This document shows positions 53,784 to 62,912 of a stretch of 64,000 nt of DNA, piece by piece. The stretch comes from Chitinophagales bacterium (GTDB lineage Bacteria; Bacteroidota; Bacteroidia; Chitinophagales; Saprospiraceae), in assembly GCA_013299105.1 (NCBI GenBank), contig JAAFJY010000014.1:62001-126000 (forward strand), in the 5' to 3' direction. The translations under genes and the position numbers were made by a program. Under the pieces are notes generated by a model. That model searched no databases and had not been told where the DNA came from. It worked only from the letters and a program-made list of their open reading frames with translations. The first letter of the stretch is position 1, and the number at the start of each line of letters is the position of its first letter.

Positions 53784-54564
53784 TAAATTGCCCTTCCGAA
53801 ACCGTCCAGCCCCCATCGACCACAAAAACCTGGCCAGTGATGAAGGAACCTTGGTCCGAAAGCAGCAAAGTGGCGATCCCATCATAGTCTTCAGGATAGC
53901 CCACCCGGCCACCATCCAGTGGCTGTTTGGTGCGGATGAAGTCGATGATCTTGTCGTCGCCGACTGCCCTTTGGGCCATGGGCGTATCCACCAATGCTGG
54001 CGCAACCACGTTGACACGGATGTTGTTTTTGGCGTAATAAGCCGCTGTGGCTTTGCAAAAACCTACCAGGGCCGACTTGCAAGCCGCATAAGCATGGGTG
54101 GTAAAAAACTGGATCGAAGGGGAAAAACCCAATACCGAACCCATGTTGAGGATTACTCCTCCCCTGCCCTGCTCCAGCCAAGTGCGGATGGCCGCCCGGT
54201 TGCTGAGCATGATCGAGGTCAGGTTCAGCCCAATGGTGTAGTTCCAGCCCTCCAGGCTCATTTCGTGCAAGGGGCCGTCGCCAAACTTGCGCCCGCTGCC
54301 GCCCGCCACGTGGTAAATGCCATCGAAACTGCCCCATTTTTCCATACAAGCCTTGATGGCGCGAGGTGCAGTTTCTTCGTGCGAGGCATCGCCCGATAGG
54401 ACAATGGCATCTTCAGTGCCCAATTCAGCTTGAGCCGCAGCACAATTGGCCTCGCTGCGGCCTACGGCTACCACTTGAGCACCTTGGGCAATGAAAGTCT
54501 TGGACGCCGAAAGTCCCAAGCCCCCTGTGCCGCCAATGACCACTATTTTTTTTCCCGTAAGCAT
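53779..54564 (-). CDS. Short-chain dehydrogenase/reductase
   Basis: A 261-residue SDR with the NAD(P)-binding loop GGTGGLG (11-17), NVVAP-type active-site surroundings, the YxxxK motif with Tyr159 and Lys163 (AYAACKSAL), and Ser in MGSVLGFSP. The C-terminal GQVFVVDGGWTVSEG is typical of classical SDRs. These enzymes interconvert alcohols and ketones; the substrate is not evident. The gene starts 1 base after the Gfo/Idh/MocA gene upstream, so the two are probably one operon acting on the same sugar or sugar acid. Confidence 0.88.
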   Translation of the reverse strand: MLTGKKIVVIGGTGGLGLSASKTFIAQGAQVVAVGRSEANCAAAQAELGTEDAIVLSGDASHEETAPRAIKACMEKWGSFDGIYHVAGGSGRKFGDGPLHEMSLEGWNYTIGLNLTSIMLSNRAAIRTWLEQGRGGVILNMGSVLGFSPSIQFFTTHAYAACKSALVGFCKATAAYYAKNNIRVNVVAPALVDTPMAQRAVGDDKIIDFIRTKQPLDGGRVGYPEDYDGIATLLLSDQGSFITGQVFVVDGGWTVSEGQFS

Positions 54565-54565
54565 A

Positions 54566-55765
54566 TTAACCCGTCACGATTTGAAGAATTTCGCCATCAG
54601 ACTTGCGTTTGAGGATGACTTTTTTGCGCTCGTCGGGCAGGATTTCTTCTTTGATCAGGTAGTGATCGGCATCGTAATCCACATACACCGAGTGCTCGGT
54701 GATGTCGTTGGAGCCGCGCCATTCTTTCAGTTCTACAGGCTCCCATTGTTTGGTTTTGACCGATTTGTAACAAGCGTCGATGATCGCGTTCACAATGTAA
54801 CCATCGTAAAAACTTTCCATCGGGGTCGCCCCGTTCTCGATGCAGTCAAACATGTCAGCAAACATGTGCGGGTAGCCCAGTTCGTGAGCCTCATCACCTA
54901 CTGGGAACATCCAGCCCGTTTCCGACTCCGCTTTTTCGGCCACATAGCCACCCAGCCCTACATTGGTGAACATTTCAAAACCTGTACGCAGGAAGTGGTC
55001 CAGGCGAATGGTGCCTTCGGTGCCTGCCACCTCGTCGCGCAGGTCCATGCCGCCCCTGTAGTTCCAGCTTACTTCAAACTGGCCGATGGCTCCATTGGCA
55101 TACTTCACCAGGGCGATGGCGCTGTCTTCGGCGTCAATGGGTTTTACTTGGGTGGCCGCCCAGCACATTACTTCGAGGGGTTTCACCTCTTTGCCAATGA
55201 AGTTGCGGGCTATTTCGATGCAGTGGCAGCCCAAGTCGACTACTGCGCCACCGCCAGCCATGTTTTTGTTCCAAAACCAATCGCTGTGGGGGCCAGGGTG
55301 TGCCTCGCGTGAGCGCGCCCAAAGGATGCGGCCCAAGGCACCATTTTGTACCGCCTTCAGCGACTTGAGGGTTTTGGGGGTATAGCACAAGTCTTCGAGA
55401 TAACCGTGAAAAACACCTGCTTTTTCGACAATGCGCAGCATTTCCAAGGCTTCGTCGCCTGTGCGGCCCAGGGGCTTGGTACAGAGCACGGCTTTGCCCG
55501 CTTCTGCACACAAGCGCACGGCTTCCAGGTGTTGGTCATTGGGCAGACCAATGACCACCGTATCCGTTTCGGGGTCATTGATGGCTTTGGCCAGGTCGGT
55601 GAAGGTGTTGGGGATGCCCCATTCAGATGCAAATTTATCGGCCCTTTCCTGGCTGCGGGAATAGATGGAGTAAACACGGTCACGTCCGCGCAGGCCATGT
55701 AGGGTCATGGTGTAAAAAGTACCGATTAAGCCGGTGCCCAACATACATATCTTACGGGCTTTCAT
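54566..55765 (-). CDS. Gfo/Idh/MocA family oxidoreductase
   Basis: A 399-residue cytoplasmic NAD(P)-dependent oxidoreductase. The Rossmann start is [13 protein letters not shown] (6-18), followed by the family's [17 protein letters not shown] and the conserved Lys in LCTKPLGR (EKP-type motif), then [21 protein letters not shown] with the catalytic His. Members act on inositols, glucose-6-P, sugar acids and similar; length is typical. It is the first gene of a probable operon with SDR and ROK genes. Confidence 0.9.
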   Translation of the reverse strand: MKARKICMLGTGLIGTFYTMTLHGLRGRDRVYSIYSRSQERADKFASEWGIPNTFTDLAKAINDPETDTVVIGLPNDQHLEAVRLCAEAGKAVLCTKPLGRTGDEALEMLRIVEKAGVFHGYLEDLCYTPKTLKSLKAVQNGALGRILWARSREAHPGPHSDWFWNKNMAGGGAVVDLGCHCIEIARNFIGKEVKPLEVMCWAATQVKPIDAEDSAIALVKYANGAIGQFEVSWNYRGGMDLRDEVAGTEGTIRLDHFLRTGFEMFTNVGLGGYVAEKAESETGWMFPVGDEAHELGYPHMFADMFDCIENGATPMESFYDGYIVNAIIDACYKSVKTKQWEPVELKEWRGSNDITEHSVYVDYDADHYLIKEEILPDERKKVILKRKSDGEILQIVTG

Positions 55766-55979
55766 GATCTTTGCTTGGTTTGTGATGGGTTTTGAAACGA
55801 AAAATCAAAAAGTTGCCAAAGAGCACCCATTTGTATCTTTCCCTAGTGGTCTCCCATCCTGTGGATGTTTTTTGTTTGCGCCGGAAAATACTAATTTGCG
55901 TGGGATTCCAAAAGAAATACTGAACCTAGGCAGAATTTTGGGCTAAAATTTTGTTTTTGCATCCACATCCAAGTGTACC

Positions 55980-56363
55980 ATGTCCAATTTATTCAAGACT
56001 ACCTTTCAAAAACGCCTGGCCAGTTTTGGTTTTGCCTTTAAAGGAGTATCTACCCTTTTCCGTACTCAGCCCAATGCCAGGATTCACCTCGTGGCGATGG
56101 TTTTCGCCATTGGCATGGGTTTTTGGCTGCAAATCAATACTACCGAGTGGGCTTTGGTGACCTTGTGCATCGCGACCGTTTTGGCAGCCGAAGCTTTTAA
56201 TAGTGCGCTGGAATTTCTGACCGACTTGGTGTCTCCCCAGCACCACGAGCTGGCGGGCAAAACCAAGGATGTAGCGGCGGCGGGGGTTTTGTTGACGGCT
56301 TGTGGCACTGCGGCCTGTGGCTTGCTGATTTTTGGGCCTAAGTTGTGGGCGGTTTTGTTTTGA
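55980..56363 (+). CDS. dgkA: Diacylglycerol/undecaprenol kinase family protein
   Basis: A 127-residue membrane protein of the DgkA family, with three predicted membrane helices (about 36-52, 58-75, 95-118). The signature EAFNSALEFLTDLV (E..N.A.E...D) and KTKDVAAAGVLL place it in the family that phosphorylates diacylglycerol or undecaprenol at the inner membrane; in Gram-positives and Bacteroidota the latter is common. The length is as expected. It stands alone, with a dispersed repeat behind it. Confidence 0.9.
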   Translation: MSNLFKTTFQKRLASFGFAFKGVSTLFRTQPNARIHLVAMVFAIGMGFWLQINTTEWALVTLCIATVLAAEAFNSALEFLTDLVSPQHHELAGKTKDVAAAGVLLTACGTAACGLLIFGPKLWAVLF

Positions 56364-56675
56364 AAAAAAGCCACAAATAAATTGTGCCGATCAACAACTG
56401 TGTTGCCTCGCTGCGCGAGACCATTTTAGCACGCGGATAAAATTGGGTTTGGGTGTGTTTGTTTGGGTGTGAGTGTGCATAAACCCCATTTCCAATTAAG
56501 CGAGTCGAAGGATTTTGATCGAAGCCCCCACACTCGAACTCACACTTACCCACGACACACCCTTTCTTGCGGATTTCCAGCATGACGTTGACCATGATGT
56601 TGACCATGATGTTGACCATGATGTTGACCACTAGCAATAAAAAAATCGGAAAGGTTTATTTTTGAACCGTTACTC
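56364..56675 (-). repeat. Dispersed intergenic repeat, copy E with expanded 12-bp units
   Basis: On the minus strand this has the same order as copy D. It contains four tandem CATGAYGTTGAC-type 12-bp units (56581-56629), against two in copies C and D, as well as the GT-rich and CA-rich arms, GCCTCGCTGCGCGAG and AAGGTTTATTTTTGAACCGT at the right end. It occupies most of the gap between the dgkA-like and Uma2 genes. Confidence 0.75.
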
Positions 56676-56696
56676 AATTCCCCCAAAAAAACACCT

Positions 56697-56704
56697 TATA
56701 TTTG
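56697..56704 (+). promoter_or_regulatory. -7 element of the Uma2 gene
   Basis: TATATTTG matches TAnnTTTG exactly, 30 bases before the ATG at 56735. No good TTTG lies 19-21 bases before it. Confidence 0.45.
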
Positions 56705-56734
56705 TAGAAACAGTTGCCAAGTCTCAAATTCATT

Positions 56735-57307
56735 ATGACAAAAAAAGCTGTCCAACAAGAGGATTATTTTCACTGGACACTGGAGCAATATCACCAGTTG
56801 GCCGAGGCAAATATTTTGCGTGAAGAAGATAGAATCGAATTGTTGAATGGGCAAATTGTAAACATCAGCCCAATCGGAAAATTACACGCAGCAGCCGTAA
56901 GGCGGATTGACAAATTGCTGGAAAAAATTTTGGGTGACGAATTTCTGATCAGTACACAAAATCCCATTTCTTTGGCGATCAATGACACCGAGCCACAGCC
57001 CGATTTGGTGGTACTGAAACCCCGTACTGATTTTTATGCCACTCAGCATCCTGGCCCCGAAGACATTTTATTACTCATCGAAGTGGCCGACTCAACCCTG
57101 GAAAAAGACCGGTCAATGAAAATGCCACTCTATGCCCAAGCTGGTATTGTAGCCTGTTGGTTGGTGAACCTCAGCGAGCAAAAGGTAGAAATCTACACCG
57201 AACCCTCAGCAAAAGGTTATGCTAACATCCGCATCTACCGGGAAGGCGATTCGATTGAGTCAGATTTATTGGGAATGGTAAAGGTCGATCGGGTGTTGGG
57301 TATATGA
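56735..57307 (+). CDS. Uma2 family endonuclease-like protein (DUF820)
   Basis: A 190-residue protein of the Uma2/DUF820 family, which has a PD-(D/E)xK fold. Visible are RIELLNGQIV with Glu35, the core Asp90 in PQPDLVVLKP, Glu116 in LLIEVADST, and the helix with KMPLYAQAGI. The family is common and multi-copy in cyanobacteria and Saprospirae; its biological role is not settled. The ATG at 56735 is preferred over a TTG seven codons upstream. It is followed by a GNAT gene after 22 bases. Confidence 0.88.
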   Translation: MTKKAVQQEDYFHWTLEQYHQLAEANILREEDRIELLNGQIVNISPIGKLHAAAVRRIDKLLEKILGDEFLISTQNPISLAINDTEPQPDLVVLKPRTDFYATQHPGPEDILLLIEVADSTLEKDRSMKMPLYAQAGIVACWLVNLSEQKVEIYTEPSAKGYANIRIYREGDSIESDLLGMVKVDRVLGI

Positions 57308-57329
57308 ATAAGCTTTTGAACTAAATCTA

Positions 57330-57869
57330 ATGCTGCTCAAATCAAAAAACGGCCAATGGCTGCAATTAAGGGCACTTCGCCCTACTGACTTTGCCAATCT
57401 ATCCCATTACCTCCAGCACTTAAGTCCGGCCAGCAAAAGCCGCTTCGGGCCACATGCCTTTGATGAAGCAGGAGTTGCACAACATTACCAAGACCCTTAC
57501 CATGTTGGCTACGTGGCCATTGAATTGGAAACCGGTAAAATTGTTGCTTATGCGGCGGTGGTGTGGGGTTATTTGAAAAGCGATGCAGCCCGCTTGGAAA
57601 GCTATGGCGTAGCCGTTTTTCGGGATACCGATGCCACTTACGCTCCTTCTGTCGCTGATGAGTGGCAAAATCAAGGGCTTGGCTCCAGGCTCTTCCTCTT
57701 TGTTTGTGCTGAAATGAAAAATGCAGGCCGAAAACGCCTCATTTTGTGGGGAGGGGTGCAAAATACCAACGCTTTGGCCTTGGCTTATTACCGCAAACTG
57801 GGCTTTTGCTACTTGGGTAGTTTTGAGTACAATGGCTTGAATGATGACATGATTTTGGACTTGCGGTAA
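57330..57869 (+). CDS. GNAT family N-acetyltransferase
   Basis: A 179-residue protein of the GNAT fold: LQLRALRPTDFANLSHYL at the start, VGYVAIELETGKIVAYAAV as strands 2-3, the acetyl-CoA loop in WQNQGLGSRLF (Q/R-x-x-G-x-G/A), then NTNALALAYYRKLGFCYLG. The substrate is unknown; the arrangement resembles protein- or small-molecule-acetylating members. It may be co-transcribed with the Uma2 gene upstream. Confidence 0.85.
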   Translation: MLLKSKNGQWLQLRALRPTDFANLSHYLQHLSPASKSRFGPHAFDEAGVAQHYQDPYHVGYVAIELETGKIVAYAAVVWGYLKSDAARLESYGVAVFRDTDATYAPSVADEWQNQGLGSRLFLFVCAEMKNAGRKRLILWGGVQNTNALALAYYRKLGFCYLGSFEYNGLNDDMILDLR

Positions 57870-57948
57870 TTCAGGGGATTTATATTATTTTACGTCTTCC
57901 TTCTTTGTCGATAGCGCTTTTTTCACCTTTTTCAATCGTATTTTTACA

Positions 57949-59952
57949 ATGTGCTACACCAAAACATGGGCATCTTTGCTATCGCTCATCCTGCTCAATA
58001 TTGCGCTCATGGCCCAAGACCGATCACTGCTGACTTTTAGTGTGGCGAGTGGCGATTTTGAACGCCACAACAGCCCGGTGAGTTTTTCATTGGAGGGCAT
58101 TGCTTTGCCTGGTGGAAGTGATTTTCAGCTCTATGAAGTCGGCCCACAAGGCAAAACCATTGTGCCATTTCAGTTAGAACAAGGCACTGGTAAAAAAATC
58201 CACTGGATTTTGAGCGGGAGAACAGCCGCTGGCAGCACGCGCATCTTCGAATTGCGTACCGGGGCTCCAGCCAATCCCGGCTCGGAAATCAGCGCTACCC
58301 GCGAAAAAGGAGCCATCGTTTTTCAAAATAAGCAACGCAACATCCTGCGCTACCAATACGCCGAAGCCGAGGTACCCGCAGACAAGTCAGAATTGTTTCG
58401 CCGGGGTGGCTTCATCCATCCTTTGTGGTCGCCCAAGGGCGAGGTTTTGACCCGCATCCAACCCTCGGATCACCTGCACCATTACGGCATCTGGAATCCC
58501 TGGACCAGCACCCTGTTTGAAGGCCGCAAGCTGGATTTTTGGAATTTGTACAAAAGCGAAGGCACGGTCAAAGTCGTAGGTTTGCCCGTCTATACCCAAG
58601 GTCCGGTGTTGGGAACCCTGAGCGCCAATCACGAACATGTGGACTTGACCGCCCCTAGCCCCACAGGCTCCAAAGCCGCCCTGGAAGAAAGCTGGAACCT
58701 AAAAATCTGGAACACAGGCGATGCAAATGCACCACAGATCGTTGATTTTCAATCTATTCTGCATTGCGCTACCGATAGTATTTTCACCATCAAAGCCTAT
58801 ACTTATCAAGGATTTGGTTTTCGGGCCACTGAGAAATGGGACGACAACACCGCCCGCCTCCTGACCTCCGAAGGCAAAGACAAGGTCAACGGCAATGCCA
58901 CCCGCGCCCGCTGGATCGACGCGAGAGGGGTCTCCAATTTTGGCCAATCGGGCGTCTTGTTCATGACCCATCCCCTCAATTACAACTATCCTGAGCAACT
59001 GCGCCTTTGGGGCAAAGGGCAAAACGAAGGCAAGTCGAACGTATTCATCAACTTCAACCCCGCTCAGGAGCAGGATTGGGTGCTCAAACCCGGCCAATCC
59101 TATGCCCTCAATTACCGCATGGTCACTTACGACGGTGAATTGAGCCCGGAAACCCTCGAAAAAATTTGGCAAGACTATGCCAACCCGCCCAAAGTGCAAG
59201 TAATTTTAAACCAAACCATTGCCAATAAAAAAGTACTAGTTTACACCAAAAATGGCAAAGGCTATGTACACGACAACATCGCCAACTCGATTGTAGCCAT
59301 CCGTAAATTGGGCGCAGACAATGGTTTCAGCGTGGATACCAGCAGCAATCCTGCCTACATCACCCCCGAAAACCTGAACAAATACCAGGCCATCATCTTA
59401 TCGAATACCAACAACGAGACTTTTGACACCGAGGCCCAAAAACTGGCTTTCCAGCGCTACATCCAAGCGGGTGGAGGCATGGTCGCCATCCATTCAGCAT
59501 CGGGTTCGGAGCGGCAATGGCCTTGGTTTTGGCGTACTTTGGGAGGAAAATTCAAGTATCACCCACCCTTGCAACGGTTCAATATTCAGGTCATCGATCC
59601 CTTGCATCCTTCTACCTTGCATCTGCCCGCTATTTGGAACTGGGAAGATGAGTGCTACATGTTGGAGCACCTTTATCCAGGCAAAAATGTGCTGCTGGCG
59701 GGTGTTTTGACCGACATACCGGATGAACGCAAAAACGAGTATCCAGGAAAAACCTTTGGCAAGCTCATCCCTTTGTGCTGGTACGAAGAGCAAGGTTTGG
59801 GCCGCACTTGGTACACGGCGCTGGGGCATAAAAAGGAATACTACGCCGACCCAACCTTTATGCAGCACTTGCTAGGCGGTATTTTGTGGGTTTTGGACGG
59901 TACCGATCGCCTGGATTACAGCAAAGCAACCAAAACCCTCATCAACGAATAG
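57949..59952 (+). CDS. DUF6807 (PmoA-like) plus ThuA-like fusion protein
   Basis: A 667-residue exported protein (signal end near LMAQ) with two parts. Residues about 30-400 match the DUF6807/PmoA-like family (GGFIHPLWSPKGEVLTRI, DHLHHYGIWNPWT, LNYRMVTYDGELSPE). Residues about 420-660 are ThuA-like, a class I glutamine amidotransferase-like fold (KVLVYTKNGKGYVHDNI, YQAIILSNTNNETFD, GGGMVAIHSASG, GRTWYTALGHKKEYY). ThuA takes part in disaccharide oxidation in rhizobia. Both parts are common in Bacteroidota and Planctomycetota next to Gfo/Idh/MocA enzymes, as here, which points to periplasmic handling of an oxidised sugar; this is inferred. Confidence 0.8.
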   Translation: MCYTKTWASLLSLILLNIALMAQDRSLLTFSVASGDFERHNSPVSFSLEGIALPGGSDFQLYEVGPQGKTIVPFQLEQGTGKKIHWILSGRTAAGSTRIFELRTGAPANPGSEISATREKGAIVFQNKQRNILRYQYAEAEVPADKSELFRRGGFIHPLWSPKGEVLTRIQPSDHLHHYGIWNPWTSTLFEGRKLDFWNLYKSEGTVKVVGLPVYTQGPVLGTLSANHEHVDLTAPSPTGSKAALEESWNLKIWNTGDANAPQIVDFQSILHCATDSIFTIKAYTYQGFGFRATEKWDDNTARLLTSEGKDKVNGNATRARWIDARGVSNFGQSGVLFMTHPLNYNYPEQLRLWGKGQNEGKSNVFINFNPAQEQDWVLKPGQSYALNYRMVTYDGELSPETLEKIWQDYANPPKVQVILNQTIANKKVLVYTKNGKGYVHDNIANSIVAIRKLGADNGFSVDTSSNPAYITPENLNKYQAIILSNTNNETFDTEAQKLAFQRYIQAGGGMVAIHSASGSERQWPWFWRTLGGKFKYHPPLQRFNIQVIDPLHPSTLHLPAIWNWEDECYMLEHLYPGKNVLLAGVLTDIPDERKNEYPGKTFGKLIPLCWYEEQGLGRTWYTALGHKKEYYADPTFMQHLLGGILWVLDGTDRLDYSKATKTLINE

Positions 59953-59994
59953 ATCCCAATCCTTTTCAACTCCTCAACTTCTCAACTCTAAGCA

Positions 59995-61395
59995 ATGGAT
60001 CAACAACAAAAGAAACGCATTTCCCGCCGGGAATACCTCAAAACCAGCCTCAAGGGCGCTGCGGGTCTGGTGGTTTTGCCTACGATCGTACCCGCCAGTG
60101 TTTTTGGCAAAAACGCCCCTAGCAACCGCATTCAGGTGGGGCAAATTGGCTTTGGCCGCATTGCCATGCTCCACGATTTGCCCGACACCATGCGTTTTGA
60201 CATTGCCCAGGTGGTAGCCGTATGCGACGTGGACCGCAACCGCAAAGAATACGGCAAACAGTGGATCGAAAAATGGTACAAAGAGAAAAAGCCCCAGACC
60301 AAGGCTGCCGAGGTAAAAATGTACGACGACTACCGCGAAATGCTCAAAAGCCCGGACATTGATGCGGTAATTGTCAGTACTCCAGACCATTGGCACGCCC
60401 AACCCGCTATCGAAGCAGCCCTGGCAGGCAAACACATCTACTTACAAAAACCCGCCTCACTGACGATTGCCGAAGGGCGGGCAATGAGCGACGCGGTACA
60501 CCACAGTGGGGTGGTGTTTCAAATTGGCAGCCAGCAACGCTCGGCCAATCCTTGGCCACAGTTCAAACGCGCTTGCGAATTGGTGCGCAATGGTCGTTTG
60601 GGCAAGCTCCATACCATTAAAATAGGCCTACCCGGCGACCCAGCAGGCCCCGTTGAACCCGAAATGCCGATCCCCAAAAGCCTGAATTACGACATGTGGC
60701 TGGGCTCAACGCCAATGGTTTATTACACCGAAAACCGCGTACATCCGCAAGTAGGTTTCGACCGCCCAGGCTGGTTGCGTTGTGAGCAGTTTGGGGCAGG
60801 CATGATCACGGGCTGGGGCGCTCACCACATCGATACCGCCCACTGGGGCATGGGTACTGAGCACACAGGTCCTGTCGAAATCAAGGCCAATGCCAAGTTT
60901 CCGACCAGTGGCATGTGGAACGTACATGGTGATTTTTTGGCCGAGGCCAAATATACCAATGGCGTGAACATGATGGTCAGCGGCGCTTTCCCCAATGGTG
61001 TGCGCTTTGAAGGCAGCGAAGGCTGGATTTTTGTATCTCGTGGTAATGTAGGTGTAACCGCCAGTGACCCAACGATCAAAACTTCAGAGGCGTTCAACGC
61101 CAGCGACCCAAAAATCCTAGGCTCGGTGATTCAGCCTGACGAAATCCACTTGTACCATTCCGAAGACCAGCATGGCAATTGGCTGGATTGCATCCGCGAC
61201 AACAAGCAAACCATAGCTCCGGTGGAGGTAGCTCACCGCTCTACTTCTGCTTGTTTGTTGATCCATGCGGCCATGAAACTGGGCCGCACCCTATACTGGG
61301 ACCCACAGCGCGAACGCTTCAAAAACGACGATGAAGCCAACGCTTTGCTGTCGCGCCCGCAGCGTTTTCCTTACGGCACTCAATTTGCGAAATAG
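59995..61395 (+). CDS. Tat-exported Gfo/Idh/MocA family oxidoreductase
   Basis: A 466-residue periplasmic oxidoreductase. The N-terminus has a twin-arginine signal (SRREYLKTSLKGAAGLVVLP). The Rossmann part starts IQVGQIGFGRIAML, with CDVDRNRKEYGKQWIEKWY, DAVIVSTPDHWHAQPAIEAA, and YLQKPASLTIAEGR in place of the EKP motif. The C-terminal part has GWGAHHIDTAHWGMG and a late VEVAHRSTSACLLIHAAM. It belongs to the group that usually carries a tightly bound NAD(P). It is 42 bases behind the DUF6807-ThuA gene and 18 bases before another oxidoreductase gene, so the three are likely co-expressed. Confidence 0.9.
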   Translation: MDQQQKKRISRREYLKTSLKGAAGLVVLPTIVPASVFGKNAPSNRIQVGQIGFGRIAMLHDLPDTMRFDIAQVVAVCDVDRNRKEYGKQWIEKWYKEKKPQTKAAEVKMYDDYREMLKSPDIDAVIVSTPDHWHAQPAIEAALAGKHIYLQKPASLTIAEGRAMSDAVHHSGVVFQIGSQQRSANPWPQFKRACELVRNGRLGKLHTIKIGLPGDPAGPVEPEMPIPKSLNYDMWLGSTPMVYYTENRVHPQVGFDRPGWLRCEQFGAGMITGWGAHHIDTAHWGMGTEHTGPVEIKANAKFPTSGMWNVHGDFLAEAKYTNGVNMMVSGAFPNGVRFEGSEGWIFVSRGNVGVTASDPTIKTSEAFNASDPKILGSVIQPDEIHLYHSEDQHGNWLDCIRDNKQTIAPVEVAHRSTSACLLIHAAMKLGRTLYWDPQRERFKNDDEANALLSRPQRFPYGTQFAK

Positions 61396-61413
61396 TTTCC
61401 AGCCCAAGCAATC

Positions 61414-62793
61414 ATGCAAAAACTACTTTTTTTCTTCCTTCTTCTCGGCCTTTTTGCCTGTTCCAGCACCCAAAAAACAGCAACCTTGAGCGGCGCAGCC
61501 AATGAAGTCAAACTCATGACCCTCAACCCAGGGCATTTTCATGCGGCATTGGTGCAGAAATACCAGTACGCCCAAGTCGATCCATTGGTGCACGTATATG
61601 CACCAGATGGACCAGAATTGAATGCCCACCTTGCCCGGATTGAGAGCTACAACAAGCGCACCCAGGACCCCACTCGCTGGAATGAAAAAGTATATGCAGG
61701 TCCAGATTACCTGAACAAGCTTTTGCAGGAAAAACCCGGCAATGTAGCCGTCATTTCGGGCAACAATGCCCGCAAGGGCCAGTACATCAAGGCTTGTATC
61801 GACGCTGGCATCAACGTTTTGGCCGACAAGCCGATGTGCATCAAGCCCGCTGACTTTCAATTGCTGAAAACACTTTTTCCGCTGGCGGCTAAAAAGAAGG
61901 TTTTGCTGTACGACATCATGACCGAGCGCTACGAAATCAGCACGATTTTGCAAAAGGAGTTATCCCGAATGCCTGCCTTGTTTGGTACTTTAGAAAAAGG
62001 CAGCCCCGACAACCCCGCCATCACCAAGGAGAGTGTACACCATTTTTTCAAATACGTGTCGGGTGCGCCTTTGATCCGTCCAGCCTGGTTTTTTGACGTG
62101 GACCAGCAGGGAGAAGGTGTAGTGGATGTGTCAACCCATTTGGTGGACCTGGTGTTTTGGGAATGTTTTCCAGAAGTGGCACTTGACTACCAAAAAGACG
62201 TACAGGTCGTCAAAGCCCAGCGCAGCCCAACAGTGTTGAACAAAGACCAATTCAAGCTGGTAACTGGGCTGCCCGGTTTTCCTGGTTTTTTGAAAAAAGA
62301 CTTGCGTGCAGATTCCACTTTGCAAGTTTTTTCCAACGGTGAAACCCACTTTCTAGTCAAAGGAGTACACGCCAAAGTATCGGTGGTCTGGAATTACCAG
62401 GCCCCCGAAGGCACTGGCGACACCCACTTCTCGATCATGCGGGGCAGCAAAGCCAATCTGGTCATCCGCCAAGGGGCAGCTGAAAAGTACAAGCCCGTTT
62501 TGTACATCGAGCCTTCGAAAAATGTGAGCAAACCTGAAGCCGAAGCCGCCCTAAAAGCCGCCTTGCAAAGCCTGAACAGTTCAACATTCAAAGGCCTGGC
62601 TTATGAACCCAGTGAAAATGGTTGGAAAATCAGCATCCCCGAAGTGTACAACATCGGCCATGAAGCCCACTTTGCCCAAGTGACCGAGCGGTTCTTACAA
62701 TACCTCAAAAACAGCCAATTGCCCGCCTGGGAAGTGCCCAACATGCTGGCCAAGTATTACGTGACCACCAAGGCTTATGAGCTGAGTCGGTGA
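61414..62793 (+). CDS. Lipoprotein of the Gfo/Idh/MocA type with oxidoreductase C-terminal domain
   Basis: A 459-residue lipoprotein (lipobox LGLFACSS, Cys16). The start of the mature part, KLMTLNPGHFHAALVQKYQY, replaces the usual GxGxxG loop. It continues with NVAVISGNNARKGQYIKACIDAGINVLADKP as in Gfo/Idh/MocA proteins and ends in a domain typical of the putative oxidoreductase C-terminal family (VWNYQAPEGTGDTHFSIMRGSKA; MLAKYYVTTKAYE). The missing dinucleotide loop suggests altered cofactor binding or a non-enzymatic role. It is the third gene of the probable sugar-processing operon. Confidence 0.78.
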   Translation: MQKLLFFFLLLGLFACSSTQKTATLSGAANEVKLMTLNPGHFHAALVQKYQYAQVDPLVHVYAPDGPELNAHLARIESYNKRTQDPTRWNEKVYAGPDYLNKLLQEKPGNVAVISGNNARKGQYIKACIDAGINVLADKPMCIKPADFQLLKTLFPLAAKKKVLLYDIMTERYEISTILQKELSRMPALFGTLEKGSPDNPAITKESVHHFFKYVSGAPLIRPAWFFDVDQQGEGVVDVSTHLVDLVFWECFPEVALDYQKDVQVVKAQRSPTVLNKDQFKLVTGLPGFPGFLKKDLRADSTLQVFSNGETHFLVKGVHAKVSVVWNYQAPEGTGDTHFSIMRGSKANLVIRQGAAEKYKPVLYIEPSKNVSKPEAEAALKAALQSLNSSTFKGLAYEPSENGWKISIPEVYNIGHEAHFAQVTERFLQYLKNSQLPAWEVPNMLAKYYVTTKAYELSR

Positions 62794-62912
62794 ACGCCAA
62801 TGGATTCAATACCGAAGCCTGTATGATGCCTTTCATGCAGGCACAGAAAATGCACGATGGCTTGGAAATCGTCGTGTATTTGGTACCTTATGATGAAGTA
62901 AAGGATTTTTAG
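62790..62912 (+). pseudogene. Short coding remnant downstream of the oxidoreductase
   Basis: A 40-codon frame starting with GTG at 62790, overlapping the previous stop by 4 bases, and ending TAG 62912. Its protein-like sequence (FNTEACMMPFMQAQKMHDG, EIVVYLVPYDEVKDF) has no recognised family. It could be the left-over end of a gene or a very small coupled gene. It ends in a 4-base overlap with the converging SDR gene. Confidence 0.25.
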
